DNA of 64,000 nt from Daejeonella lutea (GTDB taxonomy: Bacteria; Bacteroidota; Bacteroidia; Sphingobacteriales; Sphingobacteriaceae), in the NCBI RefSeq assembly GCF_900168015.1, contig NZ_FUYR01000002.1:454932-518931 (forward strand), written 5' to 3'. Of this stretch, positions 52,633-62,334 are shown in pieces. The first letter of the stretch is position 1. Each line of letters starts with the position of its first letter. Made by a program: the position numbers and the translations under genes. Below the pieces are notes generated by a model. That model was not told the origin of the DNA. It saw only the letters and a list, made by a program, of their open reading frames with translations, and ran no database searches.

Positions 52633-53425
52633 ATGGATTTACATCTTAAGAACAAAATCGTTTTCGTAAGCGGCTCAACTGCTGGTATTGGTTTCGCAAT
52701 CACAACGCTTCCTGAAAGAAGGTGCCGAAGTGATTATAAATGGCCGCACTCAAAAATCACTTGATGAAGCTATAACGGAACTGAGGAAAGCGGTAGCAGG
52801 GGCGAATGTGTCGGGTATAGCGGCAGATTTTTCTAAAGTCGAAGAAGTTAATAAACTGATCTCTCAACTGCCCCCTATTGATATCCTGATCAACAATGCG
52901 GGAATCTTCGAACCAAAAGCCTTTACCGACATTCCTGATGAGGATTGGTTCCGCTTCCTCGAAGTAAATGTAATGAGTGGCGTACGTTTATCGCGCCATG
53001 TCTTCCCTAAAATGCTGGAAAAAAACTGGGGCCGGATCATTTTCATTTCCAGTGAGTCGGCAGTGTTTATTCCGGAAGAAATGATCCACTATGGCATGAC
53101 TAAAACAGCACAGCTAGCGATTGCACGTGGCTTGGCGCAGTTAACAAAAGATTCCAACGTAACGGTTAATTCCATTCTACCTGGTCCTACGCGATCTAAA
53201 GGTGTAGGTACTTTTATTGATGATCTTGCTAGAACTGAAAACAAATCTGTAGATGACGTGGAGAAAGATTTCTTCACCACAATGAGGCCTACATCCTTAA
53301 TACAACGTTTTGCCAGTGTTGAAGAGATTGCCGATACTGTAGTTTACTTCTCGAGTCCGCTGGCTGCAGCAACGAATGGAGCTTCCATTCGAGTGGATGG
53401 GGGCCTAATTAAATCTATCTTGTAA
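52633..53425 (+). pseudogene. Frameshifted short-chain dehydrogenase/reductase (SDR)
   Basis: The gene begins at ATG 52633 (MDLHLKNKIVFVSGSTAGIG), with the NAD-binding TGxxxGIG-type motif. After GFAI (codon ending 52701) the frame is lost. It resumes as RFLKEGAEVIINGRTQKS from 52706. Four bases lie between where three or six would be expected, so one base was inserted or two lost. Downstream the SDR motifs NNAG, SSES and the catalytic YGMTK are intact to the stop at 53425. It is broken, or a sequencing error at this point needs ruling out. Confidence 0.8.
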
Positions 53426-53491
53426 GATTTCACTTGCCGGGCGTTTGCTATCAAAATGTTCAGTAATATTACTAATTAAAACATCAAACTA

Positions 53492-54016
53492 ATGAAGTTC
53501 AAGTCCATCTTCTCAATTTTCCTTTTCCTTTTATTTAATACGATGAACCTGAGCGCTCAGGTACCTGCGATTAAACTAAAATCTGCAACGGATAATAGCA
53601 CTTTTGATCTAAAAAAAGAAAAAGGAAAATTTGTCGCTTTACATTTCCTGCTTAAAACAGAATGCCCATTTTGCATAAAACATACACAGGATTATTTCAC
53701 GAAAGCGAAAACCCTCCCAAATGTAAAGCAGGTTTTTATCAAACCGGATTCTGAACTCGAGATCCTATCTTGGGCTAAGAAACTATCTCCAGGCGATCAG
53801 GCACAATTCCCCATCTATCGTGATCCGGAGGCAAAACTGGCTGAGCTATTGAAAATCCCTAATGGTTATCGATTCCATGGACAGGTAGTTCACTACCCGG
53901 CAACTATTTTAATCGATCCAAAGGGAAAAGAAGTTTACAGGTATGTGGGGAAGAATAATACTGATAGGTTGAGCTTTGAGGCGTTAACAGCGAAGGTAAA
54001 GGAGTTTTCGAAGTAA
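53492..54016 (+). CDS. Exported thioredoxin-fold protein
   Basis: 174 residues. Signal peptide (MKFKSIFSIFLFLLFNTMNL) then a thioredoxin/peroxiredoxin fold (VALHFLLKTECPFCIKHTQD with CPFC active site). ATILIDPKGKEVYRYVG is the typical late segment of TlpA/AhpC-like proteins. Probably a periplasmic thiol-disulfide or peroxide-reducing protein; the partner is unknown. Confidence 0.82.
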   Translation: MKFKSIFSIFLFLLFNTMNLSAQVPAIKLKSATDNSTFDLKKEKGKFVALHFLLKTECPFCIKHTQDYFTKAKTLPNVKQVFIKPDSELEILSWAKKLSPGDQAQFPIYRDPEAKLAELLKIPNGYRFHGQVVHYPATILIDPKGKEVYRYVGKNNTDRLSFEALTAKVKEFSK

Positions 54017-54035
54017 AGGTTTAGCGCGCTTTTTT

Positions 54036-54161
54036 ACCGCAGAGTTCGCGGAGTACAACGCAAAGAGCGCAGAGGCTGGTTGGAGAAAAAGTTTTTTTCA
54101 AACGTGTCATCGTCTTTTCCTCTGCGTACTCTGCGCAAAACTTTGCAGCCTCTGGGGTTAA
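54036..54161. repeat. Word-repeat inverted element (gcagagttcgcgg family)
   Basis: ccgcagagttcgcggagtac and gagcgcagaggct pair with cctctgcgtactctgcgcaa and gcctctggggtta to give a long imperfect hairpin in the gap before the serine hydrolase. Confidence 0.6.
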
Positions 54162-54217
54162 ATCTCCGACATACGACAATCTTTTGCTTATTTTAGTTTG
54201 CTTAATCAGGCAAAGCC

Positions 54218-55366
54218 ATGAAAATCATTTCCTCTTTAAAATTCATCCTATTTCTTCTACTCACATTCACTGTTCAATCAGTATACAGCCAATATTACCC
54301 CGGCCCGGTTTGGCAATCCAAAAACCCTTCGGAAGTGAAAATGAACGCTGCACTGGTCGACAGTGCCGTAAGTTTTGCCCTGAAGAATGACAGCAAGACG
54401 AATTACAACATAACTGCTGCTCTCAAAGACTCTTATAAGAATGAACCGGATTATAAGATAACCGGGCCGGTTCAGGATCGGGGTAAACCGGCAGGAATGA
54501 TCATCCGGAACGGATACATTGTGGCTCAATGGGGAGATATTAACCGGGTGGACATGACTTTCAGCACAACAAAAAGCTATTTATCGACTATGGCCGGACT
54601 AGCATTAGATAAAGGCCTGTTGAAAAATGTGAACGAACCTGTAATTAAGTATATCGGTGGTGACACCTTTAAAGGAGATCATAATTCGAAAATAACCTGG
54701 AGCCATTTGCTCACGCAGTCTTCAGACTGGTCGGGTTGCCTTTTTGGTGTTTGCGACTGGGCAGACAGGCCTGTTAAGTATACTCATGTTGATGAGCTTA
54801 AAACCCGAAAATTCATTGAACCAGGAACGAACTTCGAGTACAATGATGTTAGGGTGAATTTGCTTGCCTACTCATTATTAAAGGTCTGGAAAAGACCTTT
54901 ACCGCAAATTCTAAAGGAACATATCATGGACCCAATTGGCGCTTCTGATTCATGGAAATGGTACGGCTATGAGAATTCAAAAGTAGATATCGATGGTAAG
55001 ATGATAGAATCAGTAAGCGGCGGCGGCCACTTTGGCGGCGGCTTGTTCATCAATACTCAGGACCACGCACGGTTTGGCTTATTATTTTTACGTAACGGTA
55101 GGTGGAATGACCAGCAGCTCATTTCCGAAGATTGGGTTGGAGCAGTTCAGCAGCCCTCGGCCGCTAATAAGTCGTATGGTTACATGTGGTGGCTAAACGC
55201 AGAGGGGCGCTACAAAGACGTTCCGGCAAACATCTATACCGCTGACGGGTTTGGCGGAAATTTCATTGTTGTGGATAAAGACAGGGATGTTGTGATTGTT
55301 GCGAGGTGGCTGGAGCCGTCGAAGTTGGGGGAAATGATTAAGAAGGTGATTGCTTCAGTGGAGTAG
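54218..55366 (+). CDS. Serine hydrolase, beta-lactamase (class C/PBP) family
   Basis: 382 residues. Signal peptide MKIISSLKFILFLLLTFTVQ, then the beta-lactamase-like fold with SFSTTKSYLSTMAG (SxxK nucleophile), FEYNDVRVNLLAYS (Y-x-N region) and late HFGGGLFINTQDHARFGLL. The family includes esterases, peptidases and PBP4-like enzymes. A periplasmic site is expected. The stop overlaps the start region of the next gene at 55366. Confidence 0.87.
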   Translation: MKIISSLKFILFLLLTFTVQSVYSQYYPGPVWQSKNPSEVKMNAALVDSAVSFALKNDSKTNYNITAALKDSYKNEPDYKITGPVQDRGKPAGMIIRNGYIVAQWGDINRVDMTFSTTKSYLSTMAGLALDKGLLKNVNEPVIKYIGGDTFKGDHNSKITWSHLLTQSSDWSGCLFGVCDWADRPVKYTHVDELKTRKFIEPGTNFEYNDVRVNLLAYSLLKVWKRPLPQILKEHIMDPIGASDSWKWYGYENSKVDIDGKMIESVSGGGHFGGGLFINTQDHARFGLLFLRNGRWNDQQLISEDWVGAVQQPSAANKSYGYMWWLNAEGRYKDVPANIYTADGFGGNFIVVDKDRDVVIVARWLEPSKLGEMIKKVIASVE

Positions 55367-55413
55367 TGGTAGATGGTTCGTTGTTAGTTGTTAGGCTGGA
55401 GGATAGTTCGGGT

Positions 55414-56364
55414 ATGAAGAGAATTTCAGTTTTGACTTGCATTTGTTTGCTAATTACTGACCTGGTCATCGCTCAGGATGGGAGGAAAAATATCGCAAAC
55501 GGATTTAACAAGCTTGACTCCGTTAGTACGGCGGAGGGAGTTGAAGCTATCGTGTCTCAGGTCGATAAGCGGTATGTTAAATTCCGGGTTTCCACATCCC
55601 TAAATTTCGAACTGGACCATTGCAAAAGCCTTGGCGATATCAACCAATTCAAAGCAATTAGCAAGGCTGATTTCGACAAGAATGGATATACCGATTTATT
55701 AGTGGTTGGCATCGTGGACAAAATCCCTACGATCCTTACTCTTATGGGCTCAAGCGAAAATAAAATAAGCGTAAACATCCTAAGTAGATGGCGTTCGCGG
55801 CGATGCTCAATCGCTAAAGCTGTTACGGAGGATGAGGATACTTTTATAGAGCTTAAATATTTCAGGCCCTACAGCCAGATGCCCGATTCCGCCAAGCTGA
55901 TTTTCAAGTTTGGAGACTTTGTGGAATACAACCCTAAGACCAGGAGATACAACGTTGAAAAAATTGAATATAAGTTTAATGATGCTTTCGCACTCGAGAT
56001 AAATACTAACCGCAAAGCATCCCTCAAAGCAACAGAATACAACACCCTCAGAAGCGATTATTTTAACGCTAAATATATAGGACGGATAGACGTTGCCAGG
56101 TATGAAGAATTACTTAGCATTCTGGACTATTCAGACTTCCCATCTCTGCAAAACCAGTATGATATAGGTGGCAGTCACTTCTCAAGCGGAATATTAAAAA
56201 TTACCTACAACAATGGGCTAGTGAAGATAATAGTTGATCATGGCCTGATAGGAACTTTCGCCCTCAACAGGATTCATGACAAAATGGTAGCAATCAGAAC
56301 AAACCAGGAATGGAAGCTTGAAGCACCAAAAGCACTTATTCCATTACCAAGCGTTTCAAATTGA
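55414..56364 (+). CDS. DUF6438-like exported protein
   Basis: 316 residues from the ATG at 55414, chosen because MKRISVLTCICLLITDLVIA is a signal peptide; an upstream in-frame start would overlap the previous gene. The C-terminal third resembles DUF6438 (SSGILKITYNNGLVKIIVDH; GTFALNRIHDKMVAIRTNQ). The middle has FG-GAP-like calcium-style repeats (ADFDKNGYTDLLVVGIVDK). Function unknown. Confidence 0.65.
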   Translation: MKRISVLTCICLLITDLVIAQDGRKNIANGFNKLDSVSTAEGVEAIVSQVDKRYVKFRVSTSLNFELDHCKSLGDINQFKAISKADFDKNGYTDLLVVGIVDKIPTILTLMGSSENKISVNILSRWRSRRCSIAKAVTEDEDTFIELKYFRPYSQMPDSAKLIFKFGDFVEYNPKTRRYNVEKIEYKFNDAFALEINTNRKASLKATEYNTLRSDYFNAKYIGRIDVARYEELLSILDYSDFPSLQNQYDIGGSHFSSGILKITYNNGLVKIIVDHGLIGTFALNRIHDKMVAIRTNQEWKLEAPKALIPLPSVSN

Positions 56365-57007
56365 GCGACGAATAACCCCTCAGTCAGCCGAAGAGGCTGA
56401 CAGCTCCCCTTGGCTGGGGAGCTGTAAACGTACACACCGCCTTAGACGCCACAGCTCCTTAAATAGCAGCACTGCCTAACCCTTATAATCCTGATGGCAG
56501 CGTAAAGCCCGCAGCCGAAAATAAACTTCTGAGTTTAATCGGGTATGTATTGGCGAGGACTTGCAGCGAACAGCAGGACTGCCGATCCCTATGAAAACCA
56601 GGCTCCGCTTTGCAAATAATAAATATTAACGATAGTCTTAAAGTTCCGGTACATTTAAAAAGCCAGCGAATTAATCCCAGAACACAAAAACATTCGGAAA
56701 ATGTTACTCACTGAGAGCATCCGATGAGAGATTGCTCCACATACTGCCACCTTCCGGGTCGATTCGTCAGTGAAATATTCATTTACTAAAACATACGACC
56801 CCTTCAGGCTCGACTAGCCAATTCACACCAACCAGCATCCGCCGTGCAGCCACTTTCAAGTTTCACCCTTCAACTTTCACCTTTCAACTCCTTACAAATG
56901 GATCAAAATTTCCTTTGTGCCGTTTGTGCTTTAGAAAAAATGTCCTATCTTTGCAGTCCCTAATTTTAGGGGCAATAGAATATATTAAATAATTTAAATT
57001 CAAGCAA
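56365..57007. other. Repeat-rich gap before the ribosomal operon
   Basis: No gene. It contains two perfect hairpins, GTCAGCC/GGCTGAC (56383-56401) and CAGCTCCCC/GGGGAGCTG (56401-56424), of a repeat family widespread in bacteria. A palindrome of the GACCCC-GAAGG type lies near 56788-56806, and actttcaagtttcaccc word repeats at 56860-56890. The rplM promoter follows at 56923-56953. Confidence 0.6.
56923..56953 (+). promoter_or_regulatory. Promoter of the rplM operon
   Basis: TTTG (56923-56926), exactly 19 bases, TATCTTTG (56946-56953), a perfect match to the Bacteroidota promoter. The start codon of rplM lies 55 bases downstream. Confidence 0.8.
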
Positions 57008-57451
57008 GTGAATACGTTAAGTTACAAAACTGTCTCTGCCAACAAAGCGACCGTCAGCAAAGAATGGGTAGTTGTTGACGCTCAAGGAGAGATTTTGGGG
57101 CGCTTGTCTTCTAAGATCGCAATGATGATTAGAGGAAAAAACAAGCCATCGTACACCCCACACGTAGACTGCGGCGATAATGTAATTGTTATCAATGCAG
57201 ACAAAGTCAAACTGACAGGAAACAAATTCGCTGAAAAGCAGTATGTTTCTTACACCGGTTACCCTGGTGGTCAGAAGTTCATTTCTCCAAAGGAATTAAT
57301 GGCTAAGCATCCTACCCGCGTGGTAGAGAAAGCTGTACGTGGTATGTTACCTAAAAACAGTCTGGGCCGTGCATTGTACAAGAACCTACATGTTTATGCT
57401 GGTACTGATCATCCGCATGCAGCGCAAAATCCAAAAACCATTAAACCGTAA
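57008..57451 (+). CDS. rplM: Ribosomal protein uL13
   Basis: 147 residues of large-subunit protein. It begins MNTLSYKTVSANKATVSKEW with a GTG start. Conserved YTPHVDCGDNVIVINADKV and KMPKNSLGRALYK-like (here LPKNSLGRALYKNLHVYAG) segments are clear. First gene of rplM-rpsI-rpsB-tsf. Confidence 0.98.
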   Translation: MNTLSYKTVSANKATVSKEWVVVDAQGEILGRLSSKIAMMIRGKNKPSYTPHVDCGDNVIVINADKVKLTGNKFAEKQYVSYTGYPGGQKFISPKELMAKHPTRVVEKAVRGMLPKNSLGRALYKNLHVYAGTDHPHAAQNPKTIKP

Positions 57452-57460
57452 TCAAGAGAA

Positions 57461-57850
57461 ATGTCAACTATCACTAACACTTCAGGAAGAAGAAAAACAG
57501 CAGTTGCGCGCATTTATCTGCAAGATGGAAGCGGCACAATTACCGTAAACGGTAAAGATTACAAGGAATATTTTCCAACATTGCCATTACAATACATCGT
57601 TACTCAGGCAAACGAAGTTTCCGAAACTATTGGAAAATTCAACGTGGTTGTTAACGTAGCAGGCGGTGGCGTTAAAGGACAGGCAGAAGCCGTTCGTTTA
57701 GCAATCGCTAAAGCTATTGTAGAGCTTGATCCAGAGAAAAAACCTTCATTGAGAGCAAAAGGCATTATGACCCGTGACGACCGTATGGTTGAGCGTAAAA
57801 AACCAGGTCAGAAGAAAGCCCGTAAGAAATTTCAATTTAGTAAACGTTAA
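57461..57850 (+). CDS. rpsI: Ribosomal protein uS9
   Basis: 129 residues. NTSGRRKTAVARIYLQDGSG opens it and the C-terminal tail, basic and reaching the P site, ends PGQKKARKKFQFSKR (canonical SKR end). Ten bases after rplM. Confidence 0.98.
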   Translation: MSTITNTSGRRKTAVARIYLQDGSGTITVNGKDYKEYFPTLPLQYIVTQANEVSETIGKFNVVVNVAGGGVKGQAEAVRLAIAKAIVELDPEKKPSLRAKGIMTRDDRMVERKKPGQKKARKKFQFSKR

Positions 57851-57856
57851 TCTCAG

Positions 57857-57862
57857 GAGGAT
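57857..57862 (+). promoter_or_regulatory. Strong Shine-Dalgarno site of rpsB
   Basis: AGGAGG, in ctcaggaggataagacaATG, eight bases before the rpsB ATG (57869). Strong sites of this kind are rare in this window and in Bacteroidota generally. Confidence 0.7.
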
Positions 57863-57868
57863 AAGACA

Positions 57869-58726
57869 ATGGCAAGAACAACATATCAGGACTTACTGGA
57901 TGCAGGTGTACACTTTGGTCACCTTACCCGCAAATGGGATCCGAAAATGGCACCGTACATTTTCATGGAGCGTAATGGCATCCACATTATAGATTTAAAT
58001 AAAACAATAGTAAAATTAGAAGAAGCTGCTGCTGCGATCAAACAGATCGTAAAATCAGGACGTAAAATCTTATTTGTTTCTACTAAGAAACAAGCTAAAG
58101 ACATCGTTGCTGAGCAAGCACGTTCAGTAAATATGCCTTACGTAACCGAGCGTTGGTTAGGTGGTATGTTAACTAACTTCGCAACCGTTCGTAAATCAAT
58201 CAAGAAGATGTCTAACATCGACAAGATGACTAAAGACGGAACATATGATGTTTTATCAAAGAAAGAAAAATTGATGATTCAGCGTGAGCGTATCAAATTA
58301 GAATCCCTTCTTGGAGGTATTGCTGATCTGAACCGTTTGCCAGCTGCATTATTCATTATCGACGTGAAAAAAGAGCACATCTCTGTTGCTGAGGCGATGA
58401 AATTAAACATCCCGACATTTGCAATGGTTGATACAAACTCTGATCCGTCAAACATCGATTTCCCAATCCCGGCTAACGATGATGCTACAAAATCAATCAC
58501 TTTGATTACTGAAGTTATCATGAAAGCTATCCACGAAGGATTGGACGAGCGCAAACGCGAAAAAGAAGAAGAAGCTGACAAAGAAGCTGCTTCTGCAAAG
58601 GCGAAAGTTGATACTGAAGGCGAAGCTAAAGACGAGGCAGCAACTCCGGGCAAACGTACCCGTAAAGCTACTAGTCCTGAAGGTGTAGCGGTTGATGCTG
58701 AGCCTGAAGCTAAAAGCGAAGAATAA
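57869..58726 (+). CDS. rpsB: Ribosomal protein uS2
   Basis: 285 residues. The conserved start TTYQDLLDAGVHFGHLTRKW and TERWLGGMLTNFATVRKSIK are present. A C-terminal extension of about 45 residues, rich in Lys, Glu and Ala (about 240-285), exceeds the E. coli length of 241; such tails occur in Bacteroidota. Confidence 0.98.
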   Translation: MARTTYQDLLDAGVHFGHLTRKWDPKMAPYIFMERNGIHIIDLNKTIVKLEEAAAAIKQIVKSGRKILFVSTKKQAKDIVAEQARSVNMPYVTERWLGGMLTNFATVRKSIKKMSNIDKMTKDGTYDVLSKKEKLMIQRERIKLESLLGGIADLNRLPAALFIIDVKKEHISVAEAMKLNIPTFAMVDTNSDPSNIDFPIPANDDATKSITLITEVIMKAIHEGLDERKREKEEEADKEAASAKAKVDTEGEAKDEAATPGKRTRKATSPEGVAVDAEPEAKSEE

Positions 58727-58785
58727 CTCGTTATAACATTCCTTCCCCGCATTCAAGGGGACGACAATAACATTAATTTTTAATA

Positions 58786-58817
58786 GTAACAGGGCCACCG
58801 TAAAAGTGGTCCTGTTT
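58786..58817 (+). terminator. Hairpin between rpsB and tsf
   Basis: AACAGGGCCAC/GTGGTCCTGTT (one mismatch) followed by four Ts, 18 bases before the tsf ATG. Because the genes are coexpressed, it may be a partial terminator or attenuator. Confidence 0.5.
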
Positions 58818-58834
58818 TAAATAAAGGAAATAAC

Positions 58835-59674
58835 ATGTCTACAGTACAAATTACTGCCGCAGATGTAAACAAATTACGCCAGCAAACCGGTGCTGGTATG
58901 ATGGATTGCAAAAAAGCATTAACCGAAGCAAACGGCGACTTCGAGGCTGCTATCGACTACCTTCGTAAGAAAGGTGCAAAAGTTGCTGCTAGCCGCCAGG
59001 ATCGTGAATCTAACGAAGGTGTTGTTATTGCTAAAACTACAGCAGACGGAAAACGCGGTGTGATCATCGAGTTCAATTGCGAAACTGACTTCGTTGCGAA
59101 GAATGCTGACTTTGTTGCATTTGCTAATAGCATCGCTGACCTTGCAGTGGAAAAAAATCCTGCTTCTCTTGAAGAATTAACTAATCTTGAGCTTAACGGC
59201 GAGAAATTAGCGGATACTATCATTTCTAAAACCGGTACAATCGGCGAGAAAGTTGGTGTATCTAAATACGAAACTGTAACAGGCGAAAAAGTTATCGCTT
59301 ACATCCACGGAAATTATCGCTTAGGTGTATTAGTTGCATTGAGCGCTAACCCGGCGAGTGCTGATGAAATTGGAAAAGACGTTGCTATGCAAATCGCAGC
59401 AATGAATCCAGTAGCAATCGATAAAGATGGCGTTGATTCAAAAACTATCGAGCGTGAGTTAGAGATCGCAAAAGATGTTATCCGCCAGGAAGGCAAACCT
59501 GAAGAAATGGTTGAAAAAATCGCTGCAGGTAAGCTGAATAAATTCTACAAAGATTCTACCCTGTTAAATCAGGAGTTCGTGAAAGACTCATCGAAGTCTG
59601 TAGCGCAATTCCTTAACGATGTAGAAAAGGGCTTAACCGTTACCGCATTCAAGCGGGTTCAGTTAGGAGCTTAA
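58835..59674 (+). CDS. tsf: Elongation factor Ts
   Basis: 279 residues. EF-Ts exchanges GDP for GTP on EF-Tu. The N-terminal UBA-like domain (VNKLRQQTGAGMMDCKKALT) and the core (VIIEFNCETDFVAKNADFVA) are clear. It pairs with rpsB as in most bacteria. Confidence 0.98.
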   Translation: MSTVQITAADVNKLRQQTGAGMMDCKKALTEANGDFEAAIDYLRKKGAKVAASRQDRESNEGVVIAKTTADGKRGVIIEFNCETDFVAKNADFVAFANSIADLAVEKNPASLEELTNLELNGEKLADTIISKTGTIGEKVGVSKYETVTGEKVIAYIHGNYRLGVLVALSANPASADEIGKDVAMQIAAMNPVAIDKDGVDSKTIERELEIAKDVIRQEGKPEEMVEKIAAGKLNKFYKDSTLLNQEFVKDSSKSVAQFLNDVEKGLTVTAFKRVQLGA

Positions 59675-59681
59675 TTTATTT

Positions 59682-59715
59682 AAAATCCTCTCCCGAAACG
59701 GAGAGGATTTTTTTT
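59682..59715 (+). terminator. Terminator of the rplM-tsf operon
   Basis: AAAATCCTCTC/GAGAGGATTTT with an eight-base loop and eight Ts, starting eight bases after the tsf stop. Confidence 0.85.
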
Positions 59716-59722
59716 GCCTAAA

Positions 59723-59730
59723 TATTTTTG
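59723..59730 (+). promoter_or_regulatory. -7 box of nagA, nearly leaderless
   Basis: TATTTTTG fits TAnnTTTG and ends four bases before the ATG of nagA (59735). It follows the tsf terminator; no -33 box is clear. Confidence 0.4.
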
Positions 59731-59734
59731 TGCT

Positions 59735-60844
59735 ATGAATATTGCCCTCATAAACGCTGCATTATTTACGGGAACAGAACGGTTTGATAGTAAAGCCCTC
59801 CTGATCAAGGAAGGATTGATCAGTTCCATTGTTAATAATTCTGAAGTTCCGGAGGGTTTCGAAATTATTGATCTCAACGGTTTGAATGTTGCACCGGGGT
59901 TAATCGATCTCCAGATTTACGGAAGCGGCGGCAAACTATTCGGTGCTATTCCCGATGTCGAAGGGCTTGAGCAACTGGAGAATGATCTTCTTGCCCAAGG
60001 TACTACAGGTTTCATGGCAACTTCTGCAACAAACAGTGATGAGGTAGTAATCCAGGCCATTGACGCGGCTAAAGCATACCGGAAAAGCGCTAAAGGTAAT
60101 TACCTTGGCCTCCATCTCGAAGGTCCTTATCTGAATCCAAAACGCAAAGGAGCTCATCCGGAGAAATATATTAAAAAAGGTACTCTTGCTGAGATAAAAA
60201 GCTGGGTTGAACGGGCTGAGGGTGAGCTGAGGATGATGACCATAGCACCTGAGCTCCAGGATCAGGAAGTGATCGATTATCTTAATTCTAAGGACATTAT
60301 CATTTCTGCTGGTCATAGTGACGCAACCTATGAACAAGCTTTGGCCTTTTTGAATAAGCCGGTGCATGCTGCCACTCACCTATATAATGCCATGCCGCCA
60401 ATCCACCACAGGGAACCTGGCCTGGTACCTGCTATCTTCAAACTTAAACCATATACAAGTGTTGTAGCTGATGGTATACACGTTGGTTTTCCGATGATCG
60501 AGTTAGCTAAAAAGGAATTAGGTAACCGTTTATTTCTGATAACTGATGCCGTAACTGAGGCAAAACAGGGTATTTACCAGCACGTATTTACGGGCGACAG
60601 GTATACAATGCCTGACGGCACCCTTTCAGGTTCTTGTTTGACCATGCTTAAAGCAGTAGAAAACTGTGTTAAAAAGGTGGGGATCACACTTGAAGAAGCA
60701 TTAAGAATGGCATCAACTTACCCTGCGGAGCTTTTGAAAGGACACAAGGTCGGTTTGTTAAAACCTGGTTACGATGCGAATATCATTGTATTCGATAATG
60801 ATTTTAAACAGCACAGCACATACCTTGCGGGGAAATTAATTTAA
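59735..60844 (+). CDS. nagA: N-acetylglucosamine-6-phosphate deacetylase
   Basis: 369 residues from the ATG at 59735. It removes the acetyl group from GlcNAc-6-phosphate. Motifs: HLEGPYLNPKRKGAH, IISAGHSDATYEQ with a metal-binding His, ATHLYNAMPPIHHREPGLVP and FLITDAVTEAKQG with the catalytic Asp. It lies next to pyrH on the same strand. Confidence 0.94.
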   Translation: MNIALINAALFTGTERFDSKALLIKEGLISSIVNNSEVPEGFEIIDLNGLNVAPGLIDLQIYGSGGKLFGAIPDVEGLEQLENDLLAQGTTGFMATSATNSDEVVIQAIDAAKAYRKSAKGNYLGLHLEGPYLNPKRKGAHPEKYIKKGTLAEIKSWVERAEGELRMMTIAPELQDQEVIDYLNSKDIIISAGHSDATYEQALAFLNKPVHAATHLYNAMPPIHHREPGLVPAIFKLKPYTSVVADGIHVGFPMIELAKKELGNRLFLITDAVTEAKQGIYQHVFTGDRYTMPDGTLSGSCLTMLKAVENCVKKVGITLEEALRMASTYPAELLKGHKVGLLKPGYDANIIVFDNDFKQHSTYLAGKLI

Positions 60845-60868
60845 TAACTTTATAAAAACATACTCTTC

Positions 60869-61576
60869 ATGAACTACAAACGTATCCTGTTAAAATTAAG
60901 CGGTGAGTCATTAATGGGTGAAAAGCAATACGGAATTGATATCGACCGTGTTGCCCAATATGCAAAAGACATCACTGAAGTTCATGCCCAGGGGATTGAG
61001 ATAGCTATTGTAATTGGCGGCGGAAATATTTACCGGGGATTGAGTGCTGAAAAAGCTGGAATGGACAGGGTTCAGGCTGATTACATGGGAATGCTTGCTA
61101 CTGTTATCAACAGCATGGCATTACAGGATGCTCTTGAGAAAACAGGTGTCAAAACCCGATTATTAACGGCTATTAAAATGGAGCAGATTTGCGAACCATT
61201 TATTCGCCGCCGCGCCGTTCGTCACCTTGAAAAAGGAAGGATCGTGATTTTTGGTGCAGGTACTGGAAACCCATATTTCACAACAGACACTGCCGCTTCA
61301 TTAAGAGCCGTGGAAATCAATGCGGATGTGGTAATGAAAGGAACACGCGTGGATGGTATTTACACAGCAGATCCTTTAAAAGACCCAACTGCCACTCGCT
61401 TTGACGAAATATCCTTTACTGATGTTTATGAAAAAAGCCTTAACGTCATGGATATGACAGCCATCACGCTTTGCCAGGAAAACAATTTACCGATTATCGT
61501 CTTTGATATGAACAAACCCGGCAATTTTAAGCGGATAGCTGACGGGGAACCAATTGGGACATTAGTAAGAGGATAA
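60869..61576 (+). CDS. pyrH: UMP kinase
   Basis: 235 residues. It makes UDP from UMP, with an amino-acid-kinase fold. The start [19 protein letters not shown] and the [19 protein letters not shown] and [20 protein letters not shown]-type segments are clear. Followed by frr, the common pyrH-frr pair. Confidence 0.97.
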   Translation: MNYKRILLKLSGESLMGEKQYGIDIDRVAQYAKDITEVHAQGIEIAIVIGGGNIYRGLSAEKAGMDRVQADYMGMLATVINSMALQDALEKTGVKTRLLTAIKMEQICEPFIRRRAVRHLEKGRIVIFGAGTGNPYFTTDTAASLRAVEINADVVMKGTRVDGIYTADPLKDPTATRFDEISFTDVYEKSLNVMDMTAITLCQENNLPIIVFDMNKPGNFKRIADGEPIGTLVRG

Positions 61577-61696
61577 CTATACCAACGTGTATGACCGACA
61601 GACTTGTTTTATCCGATAGGCCGGAAGCTCGCTGCTCGCATCTCGTTGCTCATTGCTGAAGATTTTATTTATTTTTACAGATCGAACTGTACCATT

Positions 61697-62260
61697 ATGA
61701 ACGACCTTATAAAAAAACAATTAGACGATGCCAGAACGCACATGGATAAAGCCATAGACTTCTGCGATAACGAGCTGGTTAAGATCCGTGCCGGAAAGGC
61801 CATGCCATCGATGCTTGATGGAATATTTGTAGATTACTATGGTACTCCAACTGCCCTTAATCAGATTGGTACCGTAAATACACCGGATGCCCGTACTCTG
61901 GTTGTGCAGCCTTGGGAAAAAACAATGCTTATCCCAATTGAGCGGGCTATTATGGAAGCGAATATTGGATTGAATCCTCAAAATGACGGGGTTGTGATAC
62001 GCTTAAATGTTCCCCCGTTAACCGAAGAGCGCCGGCGCGAGCTTGTAAAAAAAGTGAAAGAGGAAGCCGAAAGGGGAAGAATAGCCGTCCGGAATATTCG
62101 TAAAGATGCTAACGAGAAGATAAAACGCACCAAATCTGAAGGTGTTTCAGACGACGAAATAAAAACTGGTGAGGGTGAAGTTCAAAAACTCACCGATGCG
62201 AACATCGTGAGGATTGATAAGCTGATGGAAGCAAAAGAAAAAGACATCATGACGGTTTAA
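61697..62260 (+). CDS. frr: Ribosome recycling factor
   Basis: 187 residues from the ATG at 61697. It splits ribosomes after termination, together with EF-G. The N terminus MNDLIKKQLDDARTHMDKAI and ERRRELVKKVKEEAERGRIA are typical. An upstream in-frame start at 61604 would add about 31 unrelated residues and is rejected. Confidence 0.97.
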   Translation: MNDLIKKQLDDARTHMDKAIDFCDNELVKIRAGKAMPSMLDGIFVDYYGTPTALNQIGTVNTPDARTLVVQPWEKTMLIPIERAIMEANIGLNPQNDGVVIRLNVPPLTEERRRELVKKVKEEAERGRIAVRNIRKDANEKIKRTKSEGVSDDEIKTGEGEVQKLTDANIVRIDKLMEAKEKDIMTV

Positions 62261-62282
62261 TATTAATCTGATTGTAAAAAAG

Positions 62283-62316
62283 AAAGGGAATGAGGGTAAA
62301 GCTTGTTCCCTTTTTT
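62283..62316 (+). terminator. Terminator of pyrH-frr
   Basis: AAAGGGAA/TTCCCTTT stem with a 15-base loop and a T-run, 22 bases after the frr stop. Confidence 0.7.
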
Positions 62317-62334
62317 AATTTTGGGGAAACAAGC

